A stretch of 64,000 nt of DNA from contig CM049318.1 of NCBI GenBank assembly GCA_026874595.1, forward strand, positions 26,874,956 to 26,938,955, in the 5' to 3' direction. Both the position numbers and the translations under genes were made by a program. The stretch comes from Sipunculus nudus (Eukaryota; Annelida; Sipuncula; Golfingiida; Sipunculidae). Of this stretch, positions 35,147-47,889 are shown piece by piece; the first letter of the stretch is position 1; each line of letters opens with the position of its first letter. A model generated the notes under the pieces. The model was not told where the DNA came from. It made no database searches and saw only the letters and a program-made list of their open reading frames with translations.

Positions 35147-36181
35147 CCTTACTCTGTTATACTCTTAGCCCATTCCTCAATTTATTAAACGGTTACAGGT
35201 GAAACTGCAAAGAACGGCTCAAATCTGTGCATTTCATTTCTTACTATTATTTTCACTATCTAAGTGTTAAGTTTAAAAAATGTACTATACCATCCTCTCT
35301 CCTCATCGTTTATTTATTCACTGATCCTCCGCTCGTTATCGCACATGTATCCTACAAAGACTGAGATTTGAACAGTGTACAGCATCTCACGAATATTCAA
35401 CTACGCACCAACTAAATTAAGACTTGTCATTCCTATTTTAAATGTCTTTCTAATAAACATGCTTGACGATATCACATAAAAATAACCTCCTCTTTTTTAC
35501 ATCAGAAATACTACAACATCTGCAGATGAACAAATGTGCCACAGTTTTAGTAGTTGAATGTTTGATCGAGATTGCGTAATTCCTGGAGAGTGAATAATAG
35601 ATTACGTAATGAGCATTTCGTAAACAGGAAAATTAACCTCAGTTTCATGTTTGATCCCGTTTTTCATGACACTCAAATAATCGCTCAAATTCGAATATGA
35701 TCAAATTAGAGGAACCAAACAATCTATATTGAACCAAATGTAAAAAAAATGTTACTTCTGCTTATTTGGTCAAATCCGTATGGCGATCAAAAGAGTAGTG
35801 TACTCTTTCATTATGTGCCAAACGAACATATTGGATTGACCGAGCAAGCAGACAACATTACATTTGATTAATCAGATACATTATTTTTCTGATATTCTGT
35901 CAAGACGACATTAAAATTCACAGTTTATTCCATCAGGCATTTTTCAACATCTGCAGATGAAGTTATTTGCAATATTTTTAAGTTCAATATTTCATGAATA
36001 TACAATATCCCAAGGGGAAATAATCAAATATTGCGTAACTCTAATTTTAATTTTAAGTTTAATGTAAGCTATATTTTCTTTTTAAGATACTTCGAAAATA
36101 TTATAGTAAACTCGAAATAAGTAAGGGCATAGAATGAGAATCTGTTTTATTTTATATACGCAACACTATCCAAAAAGAAGA
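35147..36181 (+). repeat. Satellite monomer 35, type A
   Basis: Full type A copy, 1,035 bp, ATTAGAGG / GATATCAC subtype with CCATCCTCTC and CACATGTATCCTAC. Its first palindrome is repaired to CATCTGCAGATG, as in B copies. Units 49 and 55 are the same subtype. Confidence 0.95.
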
Positions 36182-37211
36182 CCTTACTCTGTTATACTCT
36201 TAGCCCATTCCTCAATTTATAAAAGGGTTCCAAGTGTAACTGCAAAGTAAGGCTCAAATCTTTGCATTTCATTTCTTACTATTATTTTCACTATCTAACT
36301 GTAAAGTTTAAAAAAAATTACTATACCATGCTCTCTCCTCATCCTTTAGTGTATTCACTGGTCCTCCGCTTATTTTTGCACAGGCATTCTACAAAGACTG
36401 AGATTTGAACAGTGTACAGCATCTCATGAATATTCAACTACGCACCAACTAAATTAAGACTTGTCATTCTCTTTTTAACTGTCATTCTAATAAACATGCT
36501 TGACGATAACACATAAAAATAACCTCCTCTTTTTTACATCAGAAATACTACATCTGCAGATGAACAAATGTGCCACAGTTTTAGTAGTTGAATGTTTGAT
36601 CGAGATTGCGTACTTCCAGGAATGTGAATAAAAGAATACGTAATGAGCATTTCGTAAAGATGACAATTAACCTCAGTTTCATGTTTGATCCCGTTTTAAT
36701 GCCACTCAATTAATCGCTCAAATTCGAATATGATAATATCAGAAGATCCAAACCATCTATATAGCACCAAATGTAAAAAATGTTACTTCTGCTTATTTGG
36801 TCAAATCCGTATGGCGATCAAAAGAGTAGTGTACTCTTTCATTATATGCCAAAAGAACATATTGGATTGACCGAGCAAGCAGACAACATACCATTTGATT
36901 AATCAGATATTGCATTTTTCTGTTATTCTGTCAAGACGACATAAAAATTCACATGTAATTCCATTAGGCATTTTTCAACATCTGCAGATGAAGTTATTTG
37001 CAATATTTTAAAGTTGAAAATATGACGAATATACCATATCCCAAGGGGGAATGAATCAAATATTGCGTAACTCTACTTTTAATTTAAATTTAACGTTAGC
37101 TATATTTTATATTTTAAAATACTTCGAAATTGTTAGTTAACCCGAAATAAGTAAGGACATAGAATGAGAATCCGGGTTTTTTTATATACGCAACACTATC
37201 CAAAAAGAAGG
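36182..37211 (+). repeat. Satellite monomer 36, type B
   Basis: Full type B copy, 1,030 bp. ACATACCATTT and GAAAATATGACG are shared only with unit 56. CACTGGTCCTCC is private, and AACGTTAGC is present. Confidence 0.95.
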
Positions 37212-38246
37212 CCTTACTCTGTTATACTCTTAGCCCATTCCTCAATTTATTAAACGGTTACAGGTGAAACTGCAAGGAACGGCTCAAATCTGTGCATTTT
37301 ATTTCTTACTATTATTTTCACTATCTAAGTGTTAAGTTTAAAAAATTTACTATACCATGCTCTCTCCTCATCGTTTATTTATTCACTGATCCTCCGCTCG
37401 TTATCGCACAGGTATTCTACAAAGACTGAGATTTGAACAGTGTACAGCATCTCACGAATATTCAACTACGCACCAACTAAATTAAGACTTGTCATTCCTA
37501 TTTTAAATGTCTTTCTAATAAACATGCTTGACGATATCACATAAAAATAACCTCCTCTTTTTTACATCAGAAATACTACAACATCTGCAGATGAACAAAT
37601 GTGCCACAGTTTTAGTAGTTGAATGTTTGATCGAGATTGCGTAATTCCTGGAGAGTGAATAATAGATTACGTAATGAGCATTTCGTAAACAGGAAAATTA
37701 ACCTCAGTTTCATGTTTGATCCCGTTTTTCATGACACTCAAATAATCGCTCAAATTCGAATATGATCAAATTAGAGGAACCAAACAATCTATATTGAACC
37801 AAATGTAAAAAAAATGTTACTTCTGCTTATTTGGTCAAATCCGTATGGCGATCAAAAGAGTAGTGTACTCTTTCATTATGTGCCAAACGAACATATTGGA
37901 TTGACCGAGCAAGCAGACAACATTACATTTGATTAATCAGATACATTATTTTTCTGATATTCTGTCAAGACGACATTAAAATTCACAGTTTATTCCATCA
38001 GGCATTTTTCAACATCTGCAGATGAAGTTATTTGCAATATTTTTAAGTTCAATATTTCATGAATATACAATATCCCAAGGGGAAATAATCAAATATTGCG
38101 TAACTCTAATTTTAATTTTAAGTTTAATGTAAGCTATATTTTCTTTTTAAGATACTTCGAAAATATTATAGTAAACTCGAAATAAGTAAGGGCATAGAAT
38201 GAGAATCTGTTTTATTTTATATACGCAACACTATCCAAAAAGAAGA
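37212..38246 (+). repeat. Satellite monomer 37, type A
   Basis: Full type A copy, 1,035 bp. GCAAGGAACGG and GCATTTTATTTC are shared with units 41 and 57. ATTAGAGG / GATATCAC subtype with the intact palindrome CATCTGCAGATG in the first position. Confidence 0.95.
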
Positions 38247-39283
38247 CCTTACTCTGTTATACTCTTAGCCCATTCCTCAATTTATAAAAGGGTTCCAAGT
38301 GTAACTGCAAAGTAAGGCTCAAATCTTTGCATTTCATTTCTTACTATTATTTTCACTATCTAACTGTAAAGTTTAAAAAAAAATTACTATACCATGCTCT
38401 CTCCTCATCCTTTAGTGTATTCACTGATCCTCCGCTTATTTTTGCACAGGCATTCTACAAAGACTGAGATTTGAACAGTGTACAGCATCTCATGAATATT
38501 CAACTACGCACCAACTAAATTAAGACTTGTCATTCTCTTTTTAACTGTCATTCTAATAAACATGCTTGACGATAACACATAAAAATAACCTCCTCTTTTT
38601 TACATCAGAAATACTACATCTGCAGATGAACAAATGTGCCACAGTTTTAGTAGTTGAATGTTTGATCGAGATTGCGTACTTCCAGGAATGTGAATAAAAG
38701 AATACGTAATGAGCATTTCGTAAAGATGACAATTAACCTCAGTTTCATGTTTGATCCCGTTTTAATGCCACTCAATTAATCGCTCAAATTCGAATATGAT
38801 AATATCAGAAGATCCAAACCATCTATATAGCACCAAATGTAAAAAATGTTACTTCTGCTTATTTGGTCAAATCCGTATGGCGATCAAAAGAGTAGTGTAC
38901 TCTTTCATTATATGCCAAAAGAACATATTGGATTGACCGAGCAAGCAGACAACATAACATTTGATTAATCAGATATTGCATTTTTCTGTTATTCTGTCAA
39001 GACGACATAAAAATTCACATGTAATTCCATTAGGCATTTTTCAACATCTGCAGATGAAGTTATTTGCAATATTTTAAAGTTGAAAATTTGACGAATATAC
39101 CATATCCCAAGGGGGAATGAATCAAATATTGCGTAACTCTACTTTTAATTTAAATTTAACGTAAGCTATATTTTCTATTTTAAAATACTTCGAAATTGTT
39201 AGTTAACCCGAAATAAGTAAGGACACAGAATGAGAATCCGTTTTTTTTTTTTTTCATATACGCAACACTATCCAAAAAGAAGA
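38247..39283 (+). repeat. Satellite monomer 38, type B with long T run
   Basis: Type B copy, 1,037 bp. TTTTCTATTTTAAAAT and GGACACAGAA precede a 14-T run at 39241-39254 followed by CATATACG. It ends in AGAAGACC, the A-type end, although the body is B. Confidence 0.95.
39241..39254 (+). repeat. Expanded T run, 14 T (unit 38 tail)
   Basis: Usual B tails have 6-9 T after CCGGG. Here CCG is followed by 14 T and then CATATACG. The same tail type occurs at 29936-29945 (10 T), 59917-59930 (14 T) and 61986-61997 (12 T), and the next monomer then starts after AGACC instead of AGGCC. Confidence 0.9.
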
Positions 39284-40318
39284 CCTTACTCTGTTGTACT
39301 CTTAGCCCATTCCTCAATTTATTAAACGGTTACAGGTGAAACTGCAAAGAACGGCTCAAATCTGTGCATTTCATTTCTTACTATTATTTTCACTATCTAA
39401 GTGTTAAGTTTAAAAAATGTACTATACCATGCTCTCTCCTCATCGTTTATTTGTTCACTGATCCTCCGCTCATTTTTGCACAGGCATTCTACAAAGACTG
39501 AGATTTGAACAGTGTACAGCATCTCACGAATATTCAACTACGCACCAACTAAATTAAGACTTGTCATTCCTATTTTAAATGTCTTTCTAATAAACATGCT
39601 TGACGATATCACATAAAAATAAACTCCTCATTTTTACATCAGAAATACTACAAAATCTGCAAATGAACAAATGTGCCACAGTTTTAGTAGTTGAATGTTT
39701 GATCGAGATTGCGTAATTCCTGGAGAGTGAATAATAGATTACGTAATGAGCATTTCGTAAACAGGAAAATTAACCTCAGTTTCATGTTTGATCCCGTTTT
39801 TCATGACACTCAAATAATCGCTCAAATTCGAATATGATCAAATCAGAGGAACCAAACAATCTATATTGAACCAAATGTAAAAAAAATGTTACTTCTGCTT
39901 ATTTGGTCAAATCCGTATGGTGATCAAAAGAGTAGTGTACTCTTTCATTATGTGCCAAACGAACATATTGGATTGACCGAGCAAGCAGACAACATTACAT
40001 TTGATTAATCAGATACATTATTTTTCTGATATTCTGTCAAGACGACATTAAAATTCACAGTTTATTCCATCAGGCATTTTTAAACATCTGCAGATGAAGT
40101 TATTTACAATATTTTTAAGTTCAATATTTCATGAATATACAATATCCCAAGGGGAAATAATCAAATATTGCGTAACTCTAATTTTAATTTTAAGTTCAAT
40201 GTAAACTATATTTTCAATTTAAGATACTTCGAAAATGTTATAGTAAACTCGAAATAAGTAAGGGCATAGAATGAGAATCTGTTTTATTTTATATACGCAA
40301 CACTATCCAAAAAGAAGA
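39284..40318 (+). repeat. Satellite monomer 39, type A with B patch
   Basis: Type A copy, 1,035 bp. GTTGTACTC near the start, a B-type patch ATTTTTGCACAGGCATTC at about 39472-39489, ACAAAATCTGC, TATGGTGATC, TTTTTAAACATC and TTTCAATTTAAG. Unit 59 is its close partner. Confidence 0.95.
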
Positions 40319-41348
40319 CCTTACTCTGTTATACTCTTAGCCCATTCAATTTATAAAAGGGTTCCAAGTGTAACTGCAAAGTAAGGCTCAAATCTTTGCA
40401 TTTCATTTCTTACTATTATTTTCACTATCTAACTGTAAAGTTTAAAAAAAATTACTATACCATGCTCTCTCCTCATCCTTTAGTGTATTCACTGATCCTC
40501 CGCTTATTTTTGCACAGGCATTCTACAAAGACTGAGATTTGAACAGTGTACAGCATCTCACGAATATTCAACTACGCACCAACTAAATTAAGACTTGTCA
40601 TTCCTATTTTAAATGTCTTTCTTATAAACATGCTTGACGATATCACATAAAAATAAACTCCTCATTTTACATCAGAAATACTACAACATCTGCAAATGAA
40701 CAAATGTGCCACAGTTTTAGAAGTTGAATGTTTGATCGAGATTGCGTAATTCCAGGAATGCGAATAAAAGAATACGTAATGAGCATTTCGTAAAGATGAC
40801 AATTAACCTCAGTTTCATGTTTGATCCCGTTTTAATGCCACTCAATTAATCGCTCAAATTCGAATATGATAATATCAGAAGATCCAAACCATCTATATAG
40901 CACCAAATGTAAAAAATGTTACTTCTGCTTATTTGGTCAAATCCGTATGGCGATCAAAAGAGTAGTGTACTCTTTCATTATATGCCAAAAGAACATATTG
41001 GATTGACCGAGCAAGCAGACAACATAACATTTGATTAATCAGATAATGCATTTTTCTGTTATTCTGTCAAGACGACATAAAAATTCACATGTAATTCCAT
41101 TAGGTATTTTTCAACATCTGCAGATGAAGTTATTTGCAATATTTTAAAGTTGAAAATTTGACGAATATACCATATCCCAAGGGGGAATGAATCAAATATT
41201 GTGTAACTCTACTTTTAATTTAAATTTAACGTAAGCTATATTTTATATTTTAAAATACTTCGAAATTGTTAGTTAACCCGAAATAAGTAAGGACATAGAA
41301 TGAGAATCCGGGTTTTTTTTATATACGCAACACTATCCAAAAAGAAGG
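40319..41348 (+). repeat. Satellite monomer 40, B/A/B mosaic
   Basis: Three bases are missing near 40347 (CCCATTCAATTTA). Type B head, then A from CTCACGAAT (about 40558) through GCGTAATTCC, then B again from CAGGAATG; the second switch lies within 40750-40753. Flanked by A on both sides, so the alternation is undisturbed, which fits gene conversion or a double exchange of about 200 bp. ATTGTGTAAC is private. Unit 60 shares the mosaic. Confidence 0.95.
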
Positions 41349-42383
41349 CCTTACTCTGTTATACTCTTAGCCCATTCCTCAATTTATTAAACGGTTACAG
41401 GTGAAACTGCAAGGAACGGCTCAAATCTGTGCATTTTATTTCTTACTATTATTTTCACTATCTAAGTGTTAAGTTTAAAAAATTTACTATACCATGCTCT
41501 CTCCTCATCGTTTATTTATTCACTGATCCTCCGCTCGTTATCGCACAGGTATTCTACAAAGACTGATATTTGAACAGTGTACAGCATCTCACGAATATTC
41601 AACTACGCACCAACTAAATTAAGACTTGTCATTCCTATTTTAAATGTCTTTCTAATAAACATGCTTGACGATATCACATAAAAATAAACTCCTCATTTTT
41701 ACATCAGAAACACTACAACATCTGCAAATGAACAAATGTGCCACAGTTTTAGTAGTTGAATGTTTGATCGAGATTGCGTAATTCCTGGAGAGTGAATAAT
41801 AGATTACGTAATGAGCATTTCGTAAACAGGAAAATTAACCTCAGTTTCATGTTTGATCCCGTTTTTCATGACACTCAAATAATCGCTCAAATTCGAATAT
41901 GATCAAATCAGAGGAACCAAACAACCTATATTGAACCAAATGTAAAAAAAATGTTACTTCTGCTTATTTGGTCAAATCCGTATGGCGATCAAAAGAGTAG
42001 TGTACTCTTTCCTTATGTGCCAAACGAACATATTGGATTGACCGAGCAAGCAGACAACATTACATTTGATTAATCAGATACATTATTTTTCTGATATTCT
42101 GTCAAGACGACATTAAAATTCACAGTTTATTCCATCAGGCATTTTTCAACATCTGCAGATGAAGTTATTTGCAATATTTTTAAGTTCAATATTTCATGAA
42201 TATACAATATCCCAAGGGGAAATAATCAAATATTGCGTAACTCTAATTTTGATTTTAAGTTTAATGTAAGCTATATTTTCTTTTTAAGATACTTCGAAAA
42301 TATTATAGTAAACTCGAAATAAGTAAGGGCATAGAATGAGAATCTGTTTTATTTTATATACGCAACACTATCCAAAAAGAAGA
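41349..42383 (+). repeat. Satellite monomer 41, type A
   Basis: Full type A copy, 1,035 bp. Starts like unit 37 (GCAAGGAACGG) and from 41568 is identical by eye to unit 23 (GAAACACTAC, ACAACCTATATTG, CTTTCCTTATG). GACTGATATTT just before the join is private. Confidence 0.95.
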
Positions 42384-43412
42384 CCTTACTCTGTTATACT
42401 CTTAGCCCATTCCTCAATTTATAAAAGGGTTCCAAGTGTAACTGCAAAGTAAGGCTCAAATCTTTGCATTTCATTTCTTACTATTATTTTCACTATCTAA
42501 CTGTAAAGTTTAAAAAAAATTACTATACCATGCTCTCTCCTCATCCTTTAGTGTATTCACTGATCCTCCGCTTATTTTTGCACAGGCATTCTACAAAGAC
42601 TGAGATTTGAACAGTGTACAGCATCTCATGAATATTCAACTACGCACCAACTAAATTAAGACTTGTCATTCTCTTTTTAACTGTCATTCTAATAAACATG
42701 CTTGACGATAACACATAAAAATAACCTCCTCTTTTTTACATCAGAAATACTACATCTGCAGATGAACAAATGTGCCACAGTTTTAGTAGTTGAATGTTTG
42801 ATCGAGATTGCGTACTTCCAGGAATGTGAATAAAAGAATACGTAATGAGCATTTCGTAAAGATGACAATTAACCTCAGTTTCATGTTTGATCCCGTTTTA
42901 ATGCCACTCAATTAATCGCTCAAATTCGAATATGATAATATCAGAAGATCCAAACCATCTATATAGCACCAAATGTAAAAAATGTTACTTCTGCTTATTT
43001 GGTCAAATCCGTATGGCGATCAAAAGAGTAGTGTACTCTTTCATTATATGCCAAAAGAACATATTGGATAGACCGAGCAAGCAGACAACATAACATTTGA
43101 TTAATCAGATATTGCATTTTTCTGTTATTCTGTCAAGACGACATAAAAATTCACATGTAATTCCATTAGGCATTTTTCAACATCTGCAGATGAAGTTATT
43201 TGCAATATTTTAAAGTTGAAAATTTGAAGAATATACCATATCCCAAGGGGGAATGAATCAAATATTGCGTAACTCTACTTTTAATTTAAATTTAACGTTA
43301 GCTATATTTTATATTTTAAAATACTTCGAAATTGTTAGTTAACCCGAAATAAGTAAGGACATAGAATGAGAATCCGGGTTTTTTATATACGCAACACTAT
43401 CCAAAAAGAAGG
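42384..43412 (+). repeat. Satellite monomer 42, type B
   Basis: Full type B copy, 1,029 bp. No difference seen from unit 24, including GGATAGACCG, TTTGAAGAATATA and the reduced T run. Confidence 0.95.
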
Positions 43413-44450
43413 CCTTACTCTGTTATACTCTTAGCCCATTCCTCAATTTATTAAACGGTTACAGGTGAAACTGCAAAGAACGGCTCAAATCTGTGCATTT
43501 CATTTCGTACTATTATTTTCACTATCTAAGTGTTAAGTTTAAAAAATTTACTATACCATGCTCTCTCCTCATCGTTTATTTATTCACTGATCCTCCGCTC
43601 GTTATCGCACAGGTATTCTACAAAGACTGAGATTTGAACAGTGTACAGCATCTCACGAATATTCAACTACGCACCAACTAAATTAAGACTTGTCATTCCT
43701 ATTTTAAATGTCTTTCTAATAAACATGCTTGACGATAACACATAAAAATAACCTCCTCTTTTTTACATCAGAAATACTACAACATCTGCAAATGAACAAA
43801 TGTGCCACAGTTTTAGTAGTTGAATGTTTGATCGAGATTGCGTAATTCCTGGAGAGTGAATAATAGATTACGTAATGAGCATTTCGTAAACAGAAAAAAA
43901 TTAACCTCAGTTTCATGTTTGATCCCGTTTTTCATGACACTCAAATAATCGCTCAAATTCGAATACGATCAAATCAGAGGAACCAAACAATCTATATTGA
44001 ACCAAATGTAAAAAAAAATGTTACTTCTGCTTATTTGGTCAAATCCGTATGGCGATCAAAAGAGTAGTGTACTCTTTCATTATGTGCCAAACGAACATAT
44101 TGGATTGACCGAGCAAGCAGACAACATTACATTTGATTAATCAGATACATTATTTTTCTGATATTCTGTCAAGACGACATTAAAATTCACAGTTTATTCC
44201 ATCAGGCATTTTTCAACATCTGCAGATGAAGTTATTTGCAATATTTTTAAGTTCAATATTTCATGAATATACAATATCCCAAGGGGAAATAATCAAATAT
44301 TGCGTAACTCTAATTTTAATTTTAAGTTTAATGTAAGCTATATTTTCTTTTTAAGATACTTCGAAAATGTTATAGTAAACTCGAAATAAGTAAGGGCATA
44401 GAATGAGAATCTGTTTTATTTTATATACGCAACACTATCCAAAAAGAAGA
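43413..44450 (+). repeat. Satellite monomer 43, type A
   Basis: Full type A copy, 1,038 bp. No difference seen from unit 25, including CATTTCGTAC and CAGAAAAAAATTAACC. Carries the same 66-codon minus-strand frame (43716-43916), not supported as a gene. Confidence 0.95.
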
Positions 44451-45482
44451 CCTTACTCTGTTATACTCTTAGCCCATTCCTCAATTTATAAAAGGGTTCC
44501 AAGTGTAACTGCAAAGTAAGGCTCAAATCTTTGCATTTCATTTCTTACTATTATTTTCACTATCTAACTGTAAAGTTTAAAAAAAAATTACTATACCATG
44601 CTCTCTCCTCATCCTTGAGTGTATTCACTGATCCTCCGCTTATTTTTGCACAGGCATTCTACAAAGACTGAGATTTGAACAGTGTACAGCATCTCATGAA
44701 TATTCAACTACGCACCAACTAAATTAAGACTTGTCATTCTCTTTTTAACTGTCATTCTAATAAACATGCTTGACGATAACACATAAAAATAACCTCCTCT
44801 TTTTTACATCAGAAATACTACATCTGCAGATGAACAAATGTGCCACAGTTTTAGTAGTTGAATGTTTGATCGAGATTGCGTACTTCCAGGAATGTGAATA
44901 AAAGAATACGTAATGAGCATTTCGTAAAGATGACAATTAACCTCAGTTTCATGTTTGATCCCGTTTTAATGCCACTCAATTAATCGCTCAAATTCGAATA
45001 TGATAATATCAGAAGATCCAAACCATCTATATAGCACCAAATGTAAAAAATGTTACTTCTGCTTATTTGGTCAAATCCGTATGGCGATCAAAAGAGTAGT
45101 GTACTCTTTCATTATATGCCGAAAGAACATATTGGATTGACCGAGCAAGCAGACAACATAACATTTGATTAATCAGATAATGCATTTTTCTGATATTCTG
45201 TCAAGACGACATAAAAATTCACATGTAATTCCATTAGGCATTTTTCAACATCTGCAGATGAAGTTATTTGCAATATTTTAAAGATGAAAATTTGACGAAT
45301 ATACCATATCCCAAGGGGGAATGAATCAAATATTGCGTAACTCTACTTTTAATTTAAATTTAACGTAAGCTATATTTTATATTTTAAAATACTTCGAAAT
45401 TGTTAGTTAACCCGAAATAAGTAAGGACATAGAATGAGAATCCGGGTTTTTTTTATATACGCAACACTATCCAAAAAGAAGG
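44451..45482 (+). repeat. Satellite monomer 44, type B
   Basis: Full type B copy, 1,032 bp. No difference seen from unit 26 (CTTGAGTG, GCCGAAAGAAC, AATGCATTTTTCTGATATTC). Confidence 0.95.
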
Positions 45483-46517
45483 CCTTACTCTGTTATACTC
45501 TTAGCCCATTCCTCAATTTATTAAACGGTTACAGGTGAAACTGCAAAGAACGGCTCAAATCTGTGCATTTCATTTCTTACTATTATTTTCACTATCTAAG
45601 TGTTAAGTTTAAAAAATTTACTATACCATGCTCTCTCCTCATCGTTTATTTATTCACTGATCCTCCGCTCGTTATCGCACAGGTATTCTACAAAGACTGA
45701 GATTTGAACAGTGTACAGCATCTCACGAATATTCAACTACGCACCAACTAAATTAAGACTTGTCATTCCTATTTTAAATGTCTTTCTAATAAACATGCTT
45801 GACGATAACACATAAAAATAACCTCCTCTTTTTTACATCAGAAATACTACAACATCTGCAAATGAACAAATGTGCCACAGTTTTAGTAGTTGAATGTTTG
45901 ATCGAGATTGCGTAATTCCTGGAGAGTGAATAATAGATTACGTAATGAGCATTTCGTAAACAGGAAAATTAACCTCAGTTTCATGTTTGATCCCGTTTTT
46001 CATGACACTCAAATAATCGCTCAAATTCGAATACGATCAAATCAGAGGAACCAAACAATCTATATTGAACCAAATGTAAAAAAAATGTTACTTCTGCTTA
46101 TTTGGTCAAATCCGTATGGCGATCAAAAGAGTAGTGTACTCTTTCATTATGTGCCAAACGAACATATTGGATTGACCGAGCAAGCAGACAACATTACATT
46201 TGATTAATCAGATACATTATTTTTCTGATATTCTGTCAAGACGACATTAAAATTCACAGTTTATTCCATCAGGCATTTTTCAACATCTGCAGATGAAGTT
46301 ATTTGCAATATTTTTAAGTTCAATATTTCATGAATATACAATATCCCAAGGGGAAATAATCAAATATTCCGTAACTCTAATTTTAATTTTAAGTTTAATG
46401 TAAGCTATATTTTCTTTTTAAGATACTTCGAAAATGTTATAGTAAACTCGAAATAAGTAAGGGCATAGAATGAGAATCTGTTTTATTTTATATACGCAAC
46501 ACTATCCAAAAAGAAGA
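45483..46517 (+). repeat. Satellite monomer 45, type A
   Basis: Full type A copy, 1,035 bp. Its first 247 bases still match unit 27; after 45730 it follows unit 21 instead (GATAACAC, TACGATC, 99-codon frame at 45908-46207). It therefore joins two duplicated blocks with different spacing. ATTCCGTAAC is private. Confidence 0.95.
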
Positions 46518-47889
46518 CCTTACTCTGTTATACTCTTAGCCCATTCCTCAATTTATAAAAGGGTTCCAAGTGTAACTGCAAAGTAAGGCTCAAATCTTTG
46601 CATTTCATTTCTTACTATTATTTTCACTATCTAACTGTAAAGTTTAAAAAAAAATTACTATACCATGCTCTCTCCTCATCCTTTAGTGTATTCACTGATC
46701 CTCCGCTTATTTTTGCACAGGCATTCTACAAAGACTGAGATTTGAACAGTGTACAGCATCTCATGAATATTCAACTACGCACCAACTAAATTAAGACTTG
46801 TCATTCTCTTTTTAACTGTCATTCTAATAAACATGCTTGACGATAACACATAAAAATAACCTCCTCTTTTTTACATCAGAAATACTACATCTGCAGATGA
46901 ACAAATGTGCCACAGTTTTAGTAGTTGAATGTTTGATCGAGATTGCGTACTTCCAGGAATGTGAATAAAAGAATACGTAATGAGCATTTCGTAAAAATGA
47001 CAATTAACCTCAGTTTCATGTTTGATCCCGTTTTAATGCCACTCAATTAATCGCTCAAATTCGAATATGATAATATCAGAAGATCCAAACCATCTATATA
47101 GCACCAAATGTAAAAAATGTTACTTCTGCTTATTTGGTCAAATCCGTATGGCGATCAAAAGAGTAGTGTACTCTTTCATTATATGCCAAAAGAACATATT
47201 GGATTGACCGAGCAAGCAGACAACATAACATTTGATTAATCAGATATTGCATTTTTCTGTTATTCTGTCAAGACGACATAAAAATTCACATGTAATTCCA
47301 TTAGGCATTTTTCAACATCTGCAGATGAAGTTATTTGCAATATTTTAAAGTTGAAAATTTGACGAATATACCATATCCCAAGGGGGAATGAATCAAATAT
47401 TGCGTAACTCTACTTTTAATTTAAATTTAACGTAAGCTATATTTTATATTTTAAAATACTTTGAAATTGTTAGTTAACCCGAAATAAGTAAGGACATAGA
47501 ATGAGAATCCGGGTTTTTTTTTATATACGCAACACTATCCAAAAAGAAGGCCTTACTCTGTTATACTCTTAGCCCATTCCTCAATTTATTAAACGGTTAC
47601 AGGTGAAACTGCAAAGAACGGCTCAAATCTGTGCATTTCATTTCTTACTATTATTTTCACTATCTAAGTGTTAAGTTTAAAAAATGTACTATACCATCCT
47701 CTCTCCTCATCGTTTATTTATTCACTGATCCTCCGCTCGTTATCGCACATGTATACTACAAAGACTGAGATTTGAACAGTGTACAGCATCTCACGAATAT
47801 TCAACTACGCACCAACTAAATTAAGACTTGTCATTCCTATTTTAAATGTCTTTCTAATAAACATGCTTGACGATATCACATAAAAATAA
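45622..47889 (+). repeat. Duplicated block R, right copy
   Basis: Copy of 20810-23077. Relative to the left side of the array, block R follows block Q here, whereas in the original it precedes block Q: the order 21-22-23-24-25-26-27 becomes 23-24-25-26-(27/21)-22-23. Confidence 0.85.
46518..47550 (+). repeat. Satellite monomer 46, type B
   Basis: Full type B copy, 1,033 bp, counterpart of unit 22 with ACTTTGAAATT. CGTAAAAATGAC is private. Confidence 0.95.

Larger units (their letters stand above)
32603..41018 (+). repeat. Duplicated block P, left copy (spacing 20,676 bp)
   Basis: About 8.4 kb from inside unit 32 to inside unit 40 recurs at 53279-61695. It includes the B/A hybrid (33/53), CAGATGATCC (34/54), ACATACCATTT (36/56), GCAAGGAACGG (37/57), the long T run (38/58) and the B/A/B mosaic with its 3-base loss (40/60). 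Roughly a dozen or more small differences were seen. Confidence 0.9.
41568..45729 (+). repeat. Duplicated block Q, right copy
   Basis: Copy of 22958-27119 with constant spacing of 18,610 bp through five monomers. It is bounded on the left by a unit-37-like head and on the right by unit-21-like sequence. Confidence 0.9.
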
